Below are positions 47,916 to 61,063 of a DNA stretch of 64,000 nucleotides, piece by piece (position 1 is the stretch's first letter; each line of letters opens with the position of its first letter). This DNA comes from Scylla paramamosain (lineage: Eukaryota > Arthropoda > Malacostraca > Decapoda > Portunidae), in the NCBI RefSeq assembly GCF_035594125.1, contig NC_087171.1:13829767-13893766 (forward strand), given 5' to 3'. Both the position numbers and the translations under genes were made by a program. The notes beneath the pieces are model-generated. The model was not told the origin of the DNA, did no database searches, and saw only the letters and a list, made by a program, of their open reading frames with translations.

Positions 47916-48159
47916 TGCTTTCAAGATGCTTATACTCAAAACTTGCACGTGTTATCAGGCTTGAGAAGTTTTGGCGGTTAAGCTGTTGCTCCTTCACCAA
48001 GAAATACGAGATGGTGAGAGTTATGATTCCTGTTGAGGAAAGTGTGAGTGAGTGTGTGGGTTTGTAAACAGGTGTAACAACGCTTCGTCTCTCGTCTCTC
48101 AGGTGTTGATGTCTGCCAGCCTGCATTGTGTGGTGGCTTCTATGTTGAGGGTGATGAGG

Positions 48160-48163
<4 letters not shown>

Positions 48164-48196
<33 letters not shown>

Positions 48197-48231
48197 CTTT
48201 CTCTCTCTCTCTCTCTCTCTGTTCCTTTATG
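48164..48231. repeat. (CT)n microsatellite, interrupted
   Basis: CT run broken by GCTCTTT near its middle. Confidence 0.95.
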
Positions 48232-48239
48232 TGCTCACC

Positions 48240-49080
48240 TCATTAGAAAATTCTTTATTGTCTACATAATCCTTCACAATCAATGATTTATGAATTGGCG
48301 TGCGGCACACTGCGGTTCCTCCAGTAACGCACACGTGGCATGAAAACTGCTTCAATAACAGTCAGCAGAGTGTGGTCATTAATGGGCATTAGTGCGGCGT
48401 GGCGGGATGCTGCTCGTGGAACACTGCTATTCACAAATAATGTCAGCAATATCGACGCTCTGCAAAATTTGCCGACGACACGAAGACTGGAAGTTTTATA
48501 TTTTCAAATTCAAAAAGATTATTCCTAATAAGACAGGGTGGAGTCTAGCTTTACTTATGAAACATTTTATTATGGTCACTAAAAAAAAAAAAAGTTATAT
48601 TTCTCATCAATAACTGTAAACAACAAGATTATAGAAAATGGACAACCTAAAAATAAAGAAAACTAACAGCGTCTTAAAAAAATCCGTAATGATCACTTAA
48701 AATCTATGATCTACATATATGAAGTGAGCGGCGATCGCAAATAAGGTGTACAATATGTTGGGTTTATAATCATCTATGTCGTTTCGATTGTGCTTGGCGT
48801 TGTCTCAGTCATGTCTCCTGATCTGCTTAGAGAAACTGTCGGGTGTTGTGAGGAGATCACCAGGATATCAAGGGATTTAAGTTGAGGGAAAGCGCAAAAT
48901 ACAGTGAAAGTGAATGAAGAAGTTTACTGAATTTGTGACCACGACTGTGCAATTAAGCTATAAACAGATGCAGCCAGATTGCACCAAATTTTGTTTATTT
49001 AAGCAATGGCAGTGGTGCCGCGAAACACGAGAGACCCATTAAGAGATAAATATTATGTCTTCTCGGTATACGTTTATCCG
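48240..49080. other. No gene recognised
   Basis: AT-rich unique sequence; short frames only. Confidence 0.5.
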
Positions 49081-49081
49081 C

Positions 49082-49085
<4 letters not shown>

Positions 49086-49166
<81 letters not shown>
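49086..49166. repeat. (TC)40 microsatellite
   Basis: An 81-bp TC run. Confidence 0.97.
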
Positions 49167-49170
<4 letters not shown>

Positions 49171-49250
49171 TTTTATTGAAATCCTTTAATTTATATTCTT
49201 CGTAGTTTATTTATTCATTCATGTGACCTCGTTGCGGTCAGAAATGTTCA

Positions 49251-49277
49251 GCCTCTCTCTCTCTCTCCCTCCCACCC

Positions 49278-49345
<68 letters not shown>
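49251..49345. repeat. (CT)n microsatellite, interrupted
   Basis: CT runs broken by a CCCTCCCACCC stretch near 49267. Confidence 0.95.
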
Positions 49346-49349
<4 letters not shown>

Positions 49350-49498
49350 GCTTTTGTCATTATCTATTTAATTTCTCTTGACGTGTTATTTGTTGCGTTA
49401 ATTACAGTAATGACTCAGTAATTATATAATTCACCTGTTCATCTCACCTGATTGCCCCGTGAGGCCTCATTATGCCTGGCCACAGCTGCTTGCCCCAC

Positions 49499-49499
<1 letters not shown>

Positions 49500-49548
<49 letters not shown>

Positions 49549-49589
49549 GAAAGAGAGACGATATCTACGTACACGCAATCTTTTTATGG

Positions 49590-49637
<48 letters not shown>

Positions 49638-49667
49638 TAAACACACACACACACACACACACACACG
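49500..49667. repeat. Cluster of (CA)n, (GA)n, (CA)n
   Basis: CA to 49549, GA at 49592-49632, CA at 49641-49667, with short unique spacers; then (CAC)n at about 49711-49731. Confidence 0.95.
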
Positions 49668-49857
49668 CTAAGAACCAGCGTAGTACCGAATCCACATCAC
49701 ACCACACTCTCACCACCACCACCACCACCACCGCGCCCTCTCGTGCATAAATAGATCACCATGTCGCGGTCACATTGGCGCCTCCCACAAGTGCATTAGC
49801 GCCCCACATCGAAGTTCAATTGAATATGTAAGTTAATTTCAACACTCGAGGATGGAG

Positions 49858-49883
49858 TGTGTGTGTGTGTGTGTGTGTGTGTG
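49858..49883. repeat. (GT)13 microsatellite
   Basis: A 26-bp GT run. Confidence 0.95.
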
Positions 49884-49929
49884 TCTGCAGTATACGTATT
49901 ATGGTGAATATTTCCTTAGTTCTCTCATA

Positions 49930-50085
49930 CCCTCACTCAATCAGTCACTAAGGCACTTGCTCATTCACTCATTTACTCATTCACTCATTCAATTATTCAC
50001 TCACTCGCTTGCTGATTCACTCGTTCGCTCCCTTTCTCACTCACTCCTTCACTCCTTAACTCATTCGCTTTCCTCAGCGTTCTGT
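49930..50085. repeat. Degenerate TCACTCAT octamer array
   Basis: Words TCACTCAT, TTACTCAT, TCACTCGT and TCACTCCT repeat with drift in the pyrimidine-rich plus strand. Confidence 0.8.
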
Positions 50086-50790
50086 ATCAAACCGTCATGA
50101 CATCGCGGTGCAGTACCATGAGAGAGTGTGGGCAAGGCGGGGTGGACGTAAAGAAAAATACTTGCCTTCCTTGGGCGGACGCGTGGTCAGTGTGAAGGTG
50201 AAAGAGAGGAAGGGCACTTAAAAGAAGAGTGATACCTGTTGTGAATGGAGAAGGGAGAGGAGTAGAAGGGAATGGCTGGGAGAGGTAGAAGGATAGTTAG
50301 AAGCAAGAGTGTTAGAGGGAAGGAGGAGGACGAGGAGGACAAGAGGGACGAGAACGATGAAATTGAATGTATTGTAGTTACGAGTATTAATGGTTTTCTG
50401 TTTTCCGATGTGAGCTGTTATTCATTGTGGTTCGGTTCCGCGGGGAGTGTCAGTGTTTGTCTGCTTGTTTATTTACTTATTTATTTATTTGTTTATTCAT
50501 TCTTCTAAGCTGCACACAATATGCTGCCTTGAGTTTGATATCAGTACAGCAAGACGCCCATCACTACCAAAAAAAAAAAAAGTAGATTTCGTATCCCTAA
50601 ATAAAGTAACATAACTTAGCACACTTGGATCAAAGCAACAAAGCAACAAATCCGAATATCTGAGTGTCGCATCATGTTTGTAAGCCTGTTCCTTCTGTTT
50701 CTGTTCACTGATCTTCTGCCTTGTCTGCCTTCTCTTAACCTTCCTCTGTGCTGTCCTGTCTCTGCTGCTAGTGATCGGCGTACTGTTGTG
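50086..50790. other. No gene recognised
   Basis: Includes a 78-codon frame (50272-50508) with an acidic/basic start and a T-rich end; no family and no splice support. Confidence 0.45.
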
Positions 50791-50804
50791 TAATCAGGCG
50801 TGGG

Positions 50805-51135
50805 TTAAGAAGAGATTAACTACAGGTATTTAAGTGGTTGGAGTGTTTTAAGAAGAGTGATGCAGACAAGGTTCGTAGGATTAGTAATAGGTTGAAGGTT
50901 AATACAGTTCGATATAAAAATGAGATAGGAAGAAATTGATTTTCAGATAGAGTGGTTGGTGACAGGAATAAGCTCAGTAATCATGATGTTTGTGTCGAGT
51001 CAGTAGGTTTTATAAGATTAATAAAGTTATAGAGGATGATACGTGGATGCAGGTACGCTTGTTTTATTCAGGGGCTTCCATGTGTAGTCCTACTGGTTTC
51101 TTGCAGCTTTCATCTTTCCTTATGTTCTTGTTGTC
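50805..51135 (+). mobile_element. CR1-like 3' fragment, plus strand
   Basis: Frames recall RGD.IE.FK / R..NRLKVNTVRYKNEIGRN, then FSDRVVGDRNKLSNHDVCVE. The nucleotide order ends CTTGCAGCTTTCATCTTTCC TTATGTTCTTG, the CR1-type tail. It is more diverged than the minus-strand copies. Confidence 0.6.
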
Positions 51136-51489
51136 CTATATTTAATGAAACAGCTTAGGAAGGACTTGGAGTTTGTTGTTGTTCGACATTCTCAGTAATC
51201 CTTTGTAACCATGTTATTATTATTATTATTATTATTTTTTTATTCAACACTAAAATGGAGCTTATCTTTTCTCTAGCTCTTTTTTTTCTACATCTTAAAC
51301 TATCTTCCTCTTTGCTTCTTTCACTGTGGATTATGACTATTATTTATTTAACTTTGAAGAAGCGAAATTATTGATCCTTTTCCTCCTTACCTTAGTGTTC
51401 GCCTACACATTCTTGTCTGGTGTACCCAATCCCGCCTCTCGCGTGTTCCGATGCATCATGTGTCGCTCTTCTTTTGTAGCATTAGATTG

Positions 51490-52200
51490 GCTTCATTTTT
51501 GCTCGGTATCGATTTCATATACTCTTTTATTTTCTGGTTCCAACAAATTCCTCCTGTACATTTTTATTTATTTTTTTTCATGTATACTTTGCGCTATACT
51601 AATTTTTCATTCAGTATCCAAACGCTGACTACATTTCCTGTTCTTGGTGATTTTATATTTATCGTTGCATTTTGTGGTTCTGATTAGTTCTTTCGGTACA
51701 TTTTCTCATGTATACGTTACAGTATACTAATGATTTCATATATAATTGTAAGACCGGCTACATTTCCTCTTCTTGGTATCGATTTTATGTACAATATTGC
51801 ATTTTCTGGTTCCAATATGTTCCTCAGGTTCATTTTCTCACATGACTTGTATATTTGCCTTACACTCACATGCACTTCGAGTCTATGCATTTATTTTCTT
51901 TTACACATGACACAATTCAATGGCAGCCATGCATTTACCCCTCTTTTATTCTCGACCTTTATATTCTACAATTTCCATCGCGTTTTTAATTATTCTCCCT
52001 CCATATTTCACTTCTTTCAACAACATTTGTATGTATATACCCATTCCTACCAAATTAATTTCACTGTTTCCACATGCATCCGTCTTTGTCTCTGGTTCCA
52101 TTATGTTTCCCAAGTTCATTTTGTGTTTTCACGTGTACATTATGGAGACATCTATATTTCTGTCTGATATTCGTATGCACTTCGAGTTCATATATTATTA
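51490..52200. repeat. Degenerate tandem repeat, about 138-bp unit, five units
   Basis: The word TCTGGTTCCAA.A..TTCCTC with GTTCATTTTCTCA-like sequence recurs at 51535, 51673, 51807 and 52093, the last gap being two units. Each is preceded by TCTTGGTATCGATTTTATRTA-like sequence. Confidence 0.7.
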
Positions 52201-53014
<814 letters not shown>

Positions 53015-53161
53015 ACACATACACGCACACCTATCAAAGTTCCTTTTTCACCAGCCTTGTTCTCGTCCCCTGAGCAACCCTTGCCACAGGAATGGCGGTG
53101 TCCAGGCAGTGTCCAATGTTCCCTGATAATACCCTTACCCAATTACAAGCGTGGAGACACA

Positions 53162-53273
<112 letters not shown>

Positions 53274-53378
53274 TAATAGATAAAATTGTGACAAGGGAAA
53301 TGAAAAAAAACTGAGAATTTATTTCCGTTGTTCATTTGAAAGGAAGGAAGGAGGGGAGAGAGAAAGAGAGAGGGAGAA

Positions 53379-53384
<6 letters not shown>

Positions 53385-53471
<87 letters not shown>
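53385..53471. repeat. (GA)43 microsatellite
   Basis: An 87-bp GA run, preceded by GGAAGG and GAGAGAAAG words. Confidence 0.97.
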
Positions 53472-53473
<2 letters not shown>

Positions 53474-53664
53474 GAGGAATAAAAATGATATAAATAAACT
53501 ACTCATTACTTTCTTTCTCAACACTATTCGTTAATTACAAAGCAGCTAAAAAGTTAATCATTTTATGCATATTAATGACTTTGAGAGAGAGAGAGAGAGA
53601 GAGTGACCGTAAGGGAACAGGATCAACAAAGCACGAAGGAGTATAGGAATATTATGCAAGCTGG

Positions 53665-53760
53665 GTGTGATGATGATAATAGTGGTAATGATAATATGAA
53701 TAACTGATGATGATGATGATAATAGTAATAACAACAATAGTAATAGTGATAACGATACTT

Positions 53761-53801
<41 letters not shown>

Positions 53802-53840
53802 GCTACTACTACTACTAATAATAATACTAACAATAATGTC
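53665..53840. repeat. Trinucleotide tracts (GAT, TAA, CTA)
   Basis: GATGATGAT and ATAGTAATA words, then (CTA)n at 53758-53816. Confidence 0.92.
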
Positions 53841-54289
53841 GGATTTTCATGGATGCAGAAAAGCTCTTAACAAACACTCACTCTGTACATAGCATCACGA
53901 AAACACCCATGAAAACCCCAGCGGCTCGCACCAGAACATGCGCACCCAAAAGCACCGGAGATGAGACACGAAAACATAAAAAAAGAAAAAAAAAAAACAT
54001 CCTTCCCAGCACGAAGGTAGAAATCCTCCACTGACGCAGAACAACAAAAATTCTATCCTGAGTCACAAAGAGAGAGAGAGAGAGAGCCAAAGATAAGACA
54101 CTTAAACCTCAATGCACACAGGTGGGTGGGGACGGACAGACATGCTCAGTCGTCTTCAAGCTTGCAAGGAGAGTATCAGGGAACGAAGGGGACGCGAGGA
54201 GACAGGTCAAGTTCTCTTTGGTGCATGGAATGTTGCGACACTTACGTATAAGCTTGCTGATGCTGAAGGTGAATCTGTGCGGGGCGAGG

Positions 54290-54715
54290 AGTAGGAGCAG
54301 GAGGAGAGGGAGGAGGAGGGAGAGAAAGAAGAGGGAAAAAAAGATCATAGAAAGAGGTAGAGGAAGTGGAAAAAGTATATAAAGAAAAAAAGAGGTGAAG
54401 TAAAACACGATGAAAGAGATAGAGGAGGAGAAGGGATAAGAAAAAAAAAGAGTTAAATAGAAAGAAAGAGGTAGAGGAGAAGGAGGAGGAGGATGATGAT
54501 GATGATGATGATGAGGATGAGGAGGAATTGGAGGAGGAAGGGGAGGAAGAATAAGAAAAAAAAGAGGAGGAATAAAAACAAAACAAAAAAAGAGATAGAT
54601 GGAAGAGGAGGAAGAAAAAGAAGAGGAAGGAGAGGAGGAGGAGGAGGAGGAGGAGGAGGAGGAAGTTGTCAAGAAAGGTAAGCGGATGAGGTAAAAAAAA
54701 AAAAAGAAAAAATGA
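54290..54715. repeat. Purine-rich GGA/GAA/GAT low-complexity DNA
   Basis: Long AGGAGG, AAGAGG and GATGAT runs. The complementary strand gives Ser/Pro/Phe-rich frames up to 215 codons that are not genes. Confidence 0.9.
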
Positions 54716-54859
54716 GTAAAGAAGAATGGAGAGGAAAGAAAACACAAGGCCCCCACGAATTATTACAATTAACAGACACTGGACTCCTAACACACGGGAG
54801 CGTCTCAGTCACTTTATTGCTAATCCCATTTATATTCAACGATAATAGCGTCATGTCAG

Positions 54860-55140
54860 TTTCTGCAATAATGATGATGATGATGATAATGGTAGTAATA
54901 AAAGTAATAGTAAGCTATAATAATGATAGTGATAATAATAATAATGATGATGATGATGACAGAAAAAAAAGCAGGGAAAGAAAGGAGGATTATGACAAGG
55001 ACGAGAGGACGAGGAGAGGGGGTAGGAGAGGACGAGGAGACCTAAAAAATGTTAATAAAGAGAAGAGAAGGAAAACGTAAAGAAAGGGAATAGGAGGAGC
55101 AGGAGGAGGAGGAAGCGAAGGGCAAGAAAATGGATAAACT
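54860..55140. repeat. GAT/TAA triplet and purine-rich DNA
   Basis: ATGATGATG and AATAATAAT words, then AGGAGG-type sequence up to the GA run. Confidence 0.85.
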
Positions 55141-55256
<116 letters not shown>

Positions 55257-55354
55257 AGAAAGATGAAATAAAAAGAAAACAGGGAAAGATAAGAGTGAGA
55301 AAAATGGACAGTTAATTATAAAGAAGAGAAGAATGAAAGAAAAAGAAGAAAAGA

Positions 55355-55393
55355 GGAGGAGGAGGAGGAGGAGGAGGAGGAGGAGGAGGAGGA
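55355..55393. repeat. (GGA)13 microsatellite
   Basis: A 39-bp GGA run. Confidence 0.95.
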
Positions 55394-55673
55394 TAATAAG
55401 TGAAGGGTAGAGAAATAGAGACAATAAAAAAAAAGGAGAATGGGAATAAAGAACACATTTGCCTTCCTGAATTAAATGGAAGAGCTATAATAAAAAAAAA
55501 AAAAAAAAGATAATGGTGCCAATACTGCTTCTATATTATCTAATTACCTGCGAAAGATTAAAAGATTATCCAAGCTGAGTTTTGTGAAGCATTGCCCGGC
55601 CCTTGAGTGAGTCCTGATTACCAATTCATTTCTAGTATTCTAGTTGTTTTGTTTTATCTTATCTTTATTTAAG

Positions 55674-55878
55674 GACGTAAGAACATAAGAAATAAGGGAA
55701 GCTGCAAGAAGCCATCAGGCCTACACGTGGCAGTCCTTGTATGAAATATACCTACCTATTTCCATCTATCATCCCCATCCATAAATCTGTCTAATCTTCT
55801 CTTAAAGCTCCCGAATGACTCAGCACTAACTACTTAATTACTGTGTCCGTTCCATTCATCTGCCACTATGTTTGAGGA
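55674..55878 (-). mobile_element. CR1-like 3' fragment, close to the 6092 copy
   Basis: GTAAGAACATAAGAAATAAG, GGAAGCTGCAAGAAGCCATC and TATACCTACCTATTTCCATC match 6092-6300 with few changes, so these two are the least diverged pair here. Confidence 0.85.
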
Positions 55879-56301
55879 TTATTTATTTATTTATTTATTT
55901 TTTGAGCATAAATATTTTACTTCTCGTTTTAATAACTTGATTTTTTTTTTTTTTTTTTCTCTTTAAAGCAGTGTTAATCTACCTTTAGTTTGCGTTTTCG
56001 TGTTGGTATCTTGATTTATTATTGTTGATTTTTTATTTTTTTTTTCAAAGCAACGTCTATCAACTTGTGTATTTCACTTCGTCATGTTGCTATTTTTTTT
56101 TTTTTTAGAACAACGTCTGTCTACTGCTGTTACATTTTATTTTCGTATTAGTGTCTGGACAATAGGTAGTTTTTATTTATATATTTTTTTCATTTTCGTT
56201 TTGGCATCCTAACCGTATCAGGTCATTAGGTATAATTATTAATTTCTCGTTTTCTTTTTCTTTTTGTATCCCGACAACTTCAGGTTTCATTCCGTGTTTG
56301 G
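55879..56301. other. AT-rich, no gene
   Basis: T-runs and TTTAT words; AACGTCT and AACTT words recur loosely. No exon. Confidence 0.5.
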
Positions 56302-56490
56302 CCCGTATTTTGAAACGCTCTGCTGATTGGTCGGGCTCTCAAGAGTGTTTCATTCGTTAATAATATAGAAATATTGTTAATCTGCCACCACAATTGTAAA
56401 AAAAAATAAAAAGTTAAAAACCCGTGTAACTTTAAATAAAGCCTTCTAAGGGTAGTGAAAGTGCGGCGCAGGAGTTTTTCAGAATATGGT
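56302..56490. mobile_element. AAACGTTT-family short element
   Basis: Left end CCCGTATTTTGAAACGCTCT, right end GGAGTTTTTCAGAATATGG, an inverted pair; AACCCGTGTAACTT inside matches the 27181-type core. Confidence 0.65.
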
Positions 56491-56527
56491 CTTTAGTGTG
56501 ACAAAGTACAAGCTTGATTTGGGTTTA

Positions 56528-56529
56528 GG

Positions 56530-56602
<73 letters not shown>
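56528..56602. repeat. (GA)37 microsatellite
   Basis: A GA run of about 75 bp, with GACA just before it. Confidence 0.97.
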
Positions 56603-56604
<2 letters not shown>

Positions 56605-56843
56605 TGAGGGAGAGTGCGACAGAGAGAAATAGATATGTATATATATTTTTTTTCATCATAACAGTTTTTTCATTTACTTTTAGAGGTTTATAAATGGCAG
56701 GTAGCTACACCATGTTTATAAAAAATACGGAAGCGTCACGTGTTTTGTAGTACATGTATTATTTTCATCAACAAAGTTTCGGCAAACGAGTGAAAATATA
56801 CTGCAGGTGAAGGCAGCAAACAGGGCAATGTTGCCATGCTCAC

Positions 56844-56949
<106 letters not shown>

Positions 56950-57027
56950 CAAGTTATTATTTTCTCATGCATAAAAGGAATGAATTATTTCATTATCATA
57001 ATTCACGCAGTTTGTTTGATACTCAAT

Positions 57028-57061
57028 AACACACACAAACACACACACACACACACACACG
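57028..57061. repeat. (CA)17 microsatellite
   Basis: A short CA run with one AAA break. Confidence 0.93.
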
Positions 57062-57314
57062 CATTCTTTCGTGTGCGAGGAAAAATGGAAGGCCTACACA
57101 TCAGTGACTTAAAAAAAATAAAGCGAACGAGAGAAAAAGAACTAAAAACATTACAATACACTACGTAGGCTCTCCGGTATGCATTCTGCCCTCGCATTCA
57201 CATGTGCTTTTAGTGTTTTCAAATGGCTCGGTGTTTTATGCACCAGTGTATAGTCATTGTATGGTGGATTGGTGCTCCTTTTTTTGCTGGCTTGTGTGTC
57301 CTTTTTCTCTATTG

Positions 57315-57458
<144 letters not shown>

Positions 57459-57589
57459 GGCGGGTTCACAGTGGGTACTTCGCTGCTGAATTGCTAGCCG
57501 TCACAAGCCGGCAATACCTGGCAATAAATCCTTCCAGCTGGAAGTACGTTCACACTGGCGGCTGAGATGGGGCGGCTGGCTATCGGGAA

Positions 57590-57850
57590 ATGAATATAAA
57601 CAAACAGCAACTCAGCAAGAAGTCTTCCTCCAGCGACGATGCCGAAGTGACTGCTGCATTTCTTTTGGCGTACCGGAAGCTAAAACGGAGAAGGAAACGG
57701 CTATGGACACGTCTCTGGCTAAATAGAAGAGGAGAAAGGAATATATACCACACTCTTTTGCCTGAACTTAGCGTGGAAGACCCAGACACCATGAAATAGG
57801 GGATACGCCTCAACATGGAGTAGTACCATGATCTTCTGCAGCCTATATAA
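57590..57850 (+). pseudogene. HARBI1-like nuclease, N-terminal fragment
   Basis: From the ATG at 57590 the frame reads a polar head, then KRRRKRLWTRLWLNRRGE, then YHTLLPELSVEDPDTMK. The order R.W.R.W...R......LL.EL..EDP is the N-terminal signature of Harbinger nucleases. The frame stops at 57799; in the next frame RLNMEYYHDLLQPI follows, corresponding to the Y.R+N...F..LL segment. All later parts, including the catalytic acidic residues, are absent, so this is a relic of an internal deletion plus a frameshift. Confidence 0.75.
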
Positions 57851-57940
57851 TAAAATAGCTAATTAATACAGTTTGCAACTCTATACCATCTCACTTCAGT
57901 CTTTCTCTACAGCGAACTTTGGTCATTTGCATTTAATCGG

Positions 57941-58198
57941 TTAGTTTCTGTCCGGTGAATTTCTGTCCTGCATCTCACCAATAACTTCAAAGGTTATTAT
58001 TTGGGTAAATTTATATAAGTTCACCCGCCTGACATTTTCGGACGACACTACATTTCTCTGGTAGATTTTGATGTGTTTTGATTTTTTCCGAAGGTTTTGG
58101 TTGGTATAAAGGGCGTGTCTCGGGTCCCTCACTAGTTCCAGCATTAACTTTTCTGCCTCCGGACACCACATCTTCCACAACTTTCTTCCTGAAGACAC
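57941..58198 (-). pseudogene. Harbinger second gene, MADF/Myb-like DNA-binding protein fragment
   Basis: On the minus strand the frame beginning at 58198 reads EAEKLMLELVRDPRHALYTN, then QNLRKKSKHIKIYQRNVV. This resembles a MADF/Myb-type domain (W..E...LI.LV...P.LYD......K......++I). Harbinger elements usually encode such a protein next to the nuclease. The overlapping frame 58304-58011 is its shadow. The C-terminus stays open but unlike any motif I know, and intactness is doubtful. Confidence 0.55.
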
Positions 58199-58550
58199 GA
58201 TGTAAACAAAGCAGCGGGCGGCTGGACAAGACCAACCTGTCGGTCTTGTTGGCGCGGCTGTGATTTCCAGCCGGAAGGCAGCTGAAGTCCAGCAAACTGG
58301 GCAACGCGGATTGCGGCGGCTGACAATTCAGCAGCGAATTGCCAACTGTGAACCCGCCTTAATACACACACGAAAGAAGATATGCCAGTTACTAACGAGT
58401 AGAAAGATGCCCGGATAAATGACATAAGGAAAATAACTTCTCGCATAGAAATTTACACGCATGCAATAAATCATAAGACAACGTAGTAGTATTAACAAAG
58501 AGCGCACCAACTGAAAGAGAAGCTGAATAAATACAGATGTGGAGACGGTA

Positions 58551-58653
<103 letters not shown>

Positions 58654-58885
58654 ATAATACAGCTTACTCACCCTCTTCACGAGTGCATTATACAGTACCG
58701 CCTCATATTTCTCAGCTAACTGGCCAAACTTTTCCTCCTAGCGCGTTTCAGGCGATCTCATCTGCTTAACGCCCGCTCACTTTTGTCTCCCCTGCGCGCT
58801 TCTAACTTTGTCCTCACTTGCAATAATCAAACTTGCGGCTCTGGTCTTCCCTAACGCTGCGTCTTGAGGTGTGACTGAGATATGG

Positions 58886-58914
58886 TGATGGTGGTGGTGG
58901 TGGTGGTGGTGGTG
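58886..58914. repeat. (GGT)9 microsatellite
   Basis: A 29-bp GGT run. Confidence 0.93.
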
Positions 58915-59097
58915 AGTGTATCAGACGGGACTTTAGATTTGTTATCTATTCACGCTTCATTATGAGAACATTTCATAAATTTGAGTGTTTGTCGGAACTT
59001 TTGCCACTATCATCCGTATCTTTCTTACTTTTTTTCTTTCTTTTTTTTTTTTTTACTTCATATTTTTTACCTGCATCTATGGTGTTACACTGTGTAG

Positions 59098-59226
59098 CTT
59101 TTCTCCATTGATGTTGGAGAATGTTTGTTTAGCTACTAAGCTGAGCAAACAAAGACATGAAAACGCCCTTAAAAACTCTTGAAAGTAGTCGAGATAAAGC
59201 GCCGGAACGTTCGAGAACACAGTCTT
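59098..59226. mobile_element. AAACGTTT-family element, right half
   Basis: TTGAAAGTAGTCGAGATAAA then GCGCCGGAACGTTCGAGAAC, collinear with the end of 22482-22710. Confidence 0.6.
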
Positions 59227-59368
59227 CAGTGTAAAGGCGTAAGCAAACTAAAAAAAAAAAAAAAAACTTCGCTTTGAAATAAGGTAGAATTTTGTTTCGG
59301 TGTGGAGGGTGAATGTAGCGCGACACTCACTCATCTGTCAAGCACTTCAGACCATAGCAGGGACTCAT

Positions 59369-59421
59369 CACGTGACGCGCCCCGGCCTGTGTTACATCAG
59401 CCAGCATGACGTAATGACTCA
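59369..59421. promoter_or_regulatory. Cluster of E-box, CRE and AP-1 words
   Basis: CACGTGAC (59369-59376) and TGACGTAATGACTCA (59407-59421) sit within 53 bp. Such clusters can be enhancers but also occur by chance. The nearest gene is unknown. Confidence 0.2.
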
Positions 59422-59694
59422 CAACCTCGTTTGTCTCACGTTAACAATGCACGCATGGATTTACGTTCGCCGTCCATTTTTTGCTGTGAATTTTGCGTAG
59501 GAGGGAGTTGTCCGCTACATATCTTTCCTTCCTGTGGCAAGAGACGAGGCCTTGACCCTGGCGAGGACAAGGGTGCGGCAGGTATTTCGAGGCCATTGTT
59601 TTTATGATTTTGATAATAGTTTACAAAATATTCTGCATAACCAGTGTGAAAAAAATACATGAACGCGCGACTAATCATCTCTGAAAATTAAGTC

Positions 59695-59735
59695 TTTTTA
59701 TGAGAGAACAAAGCGTTTCAGAATAAGAGCCTCAA
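59695..59735. mobile_element. AAACGTTT-family right end only
   Basis: TGAGAGAACAAAGCGTTTCAGAATAAGAG matches the end seen at 25590-25612. Confidence 0.4.
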
Positions 59736-60084
59736 ATCACTTTATCGGGCAGAAGTTCTAGTGTCTACCACAAAGATGAACGAATAAAGATGGTGCATGC
59801 GAAAGACGGGCATTATTCCGGTGAGATATTAAAGACAGAAGACAATCAGTTACAGGGAAGCGGTGAGGAAGGGAGGTCTCTGGTAATGTGTGAATGGAAG
59901 AGTTGCGAGGGACGGCTTTGTCTGACACGCTGTGGAGACTTGCAGTAGCGCACGATGCCTTTGCGTGGAGACGAGAAGGTTGTCTGTCTCCCCTGCATCA
60001 CTGGCGGCGGTGGTGGTGTGGGTTGACAGTTGGCTGGAAGTCCTTTTGGCCTCTGACCTGGAGATTAAACACTAATTCCTGCAC

Positions 60085-60088
<4 letters not shown>

Positions 60089-60153
<65 letters not shown>
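60089..60153. repeat. (TC)32 microsatellite
   Basis: A 65-bp TC run. Confidence 0.97.
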
Positions 60154-60156
<3 letters not shown>

Positions 60157-60223
60157 ACAAGATGGAGTTTCAAAGGGACCGAACTGCAGTATTTCCAAAG
60201 TAAAGACCAATGGCTCATTTTTA

Positions 60224-60254
60224 AGCGCTGGACTGTTTTGGACAGTCCAGCGCT
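60224..60254. repeat. Perfect 13-bp hairpin
   Basis: AGCGCTGGACTGT, a 5-base loop (TTTGG), then ACAGTCCAGCGCT. The arms pair without mismatch. No U-run follows, so it is not a terminator. Confidence 0.9.
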
Positions 60255-60456
60255 CCTCGATATTTCCTTCCAAAATTAGAAGAGGAAATAAAAAGAAAAA
60301 AAAATTCATTGTCGCGTATTACCTTTCTTTTATAGTCCACCAAGGAAACGCTTTTATGAACAGTCCATTAACAGTTAGTCCTCGCTCATTTGAAAAAAAA
60401 AAAAGAGCTTGACTCAGTTCTGTAAAAATGCAATTACGTAAGAACAGTTAAATAAG

Positions 60457-60459
<3 letters not shown>

Positions 60460-60522
<63 letters not shown>
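60460..60522. repeat. (CA)31 microsatellite
   Basis: A 63-bp CA run. Confidence 0.97.
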
Positions 60523-60523
<1 letters not shown>

Positions 60524-61060
60524 CAGGGAATTAGTCGTGGCTGAAGCGTTGCAGGGATTTGTAACTATCTGTTGTAAGGCTGCTGGATTAACGCTACTCA
60601 ATTAGTTTCTTTTTATTTTTTTATTTACTTAATACAATTTACGCTTCTTACAAATATTCAACTATATAAAACCTTGCCCGTATAACATCTTACGTTCCTT
60701 TAACAGTTATATTGTGTCACTTTGTATCCCTTCAAGGACTCAATATTCAGTAATTAATGTGATATTCATGCATGAAAGATATGCGATGTCAGTTTCATAT
60801 ATTTTCACACAGTTAATACTCATTAATCATAAATGTTACTCAATAAAGAAAACACACACGATGTCAATATCACACGGATTCACGCAATTAATAGTCGATA
60901 ATTAAGTAATTACGGTAATCCTCGTACACAATACAAACCCCATACAATACAAAACACGTACCATGATAATAACAATAAACATCCTACAATTATTAATTCG
61001 TATTCTATTCATGAGATGATTGATTTCTAGACTGCATTATGCAAATTCTTAAACTCCACT
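60523..61060. other. No gene recognised
   Basis: AT-rich unique sequence. Confidence 0.5.
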
Positions 61061-61063
61061 TAC

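Noticed and set aside
54109..54793. 215- and 183-codon minus-strand ORFs
   Set aside because: Both are shadows of GGA/GAA/GAT-rich sequence; the Ser/Pro/Phe/Leu composition follows the repeat.
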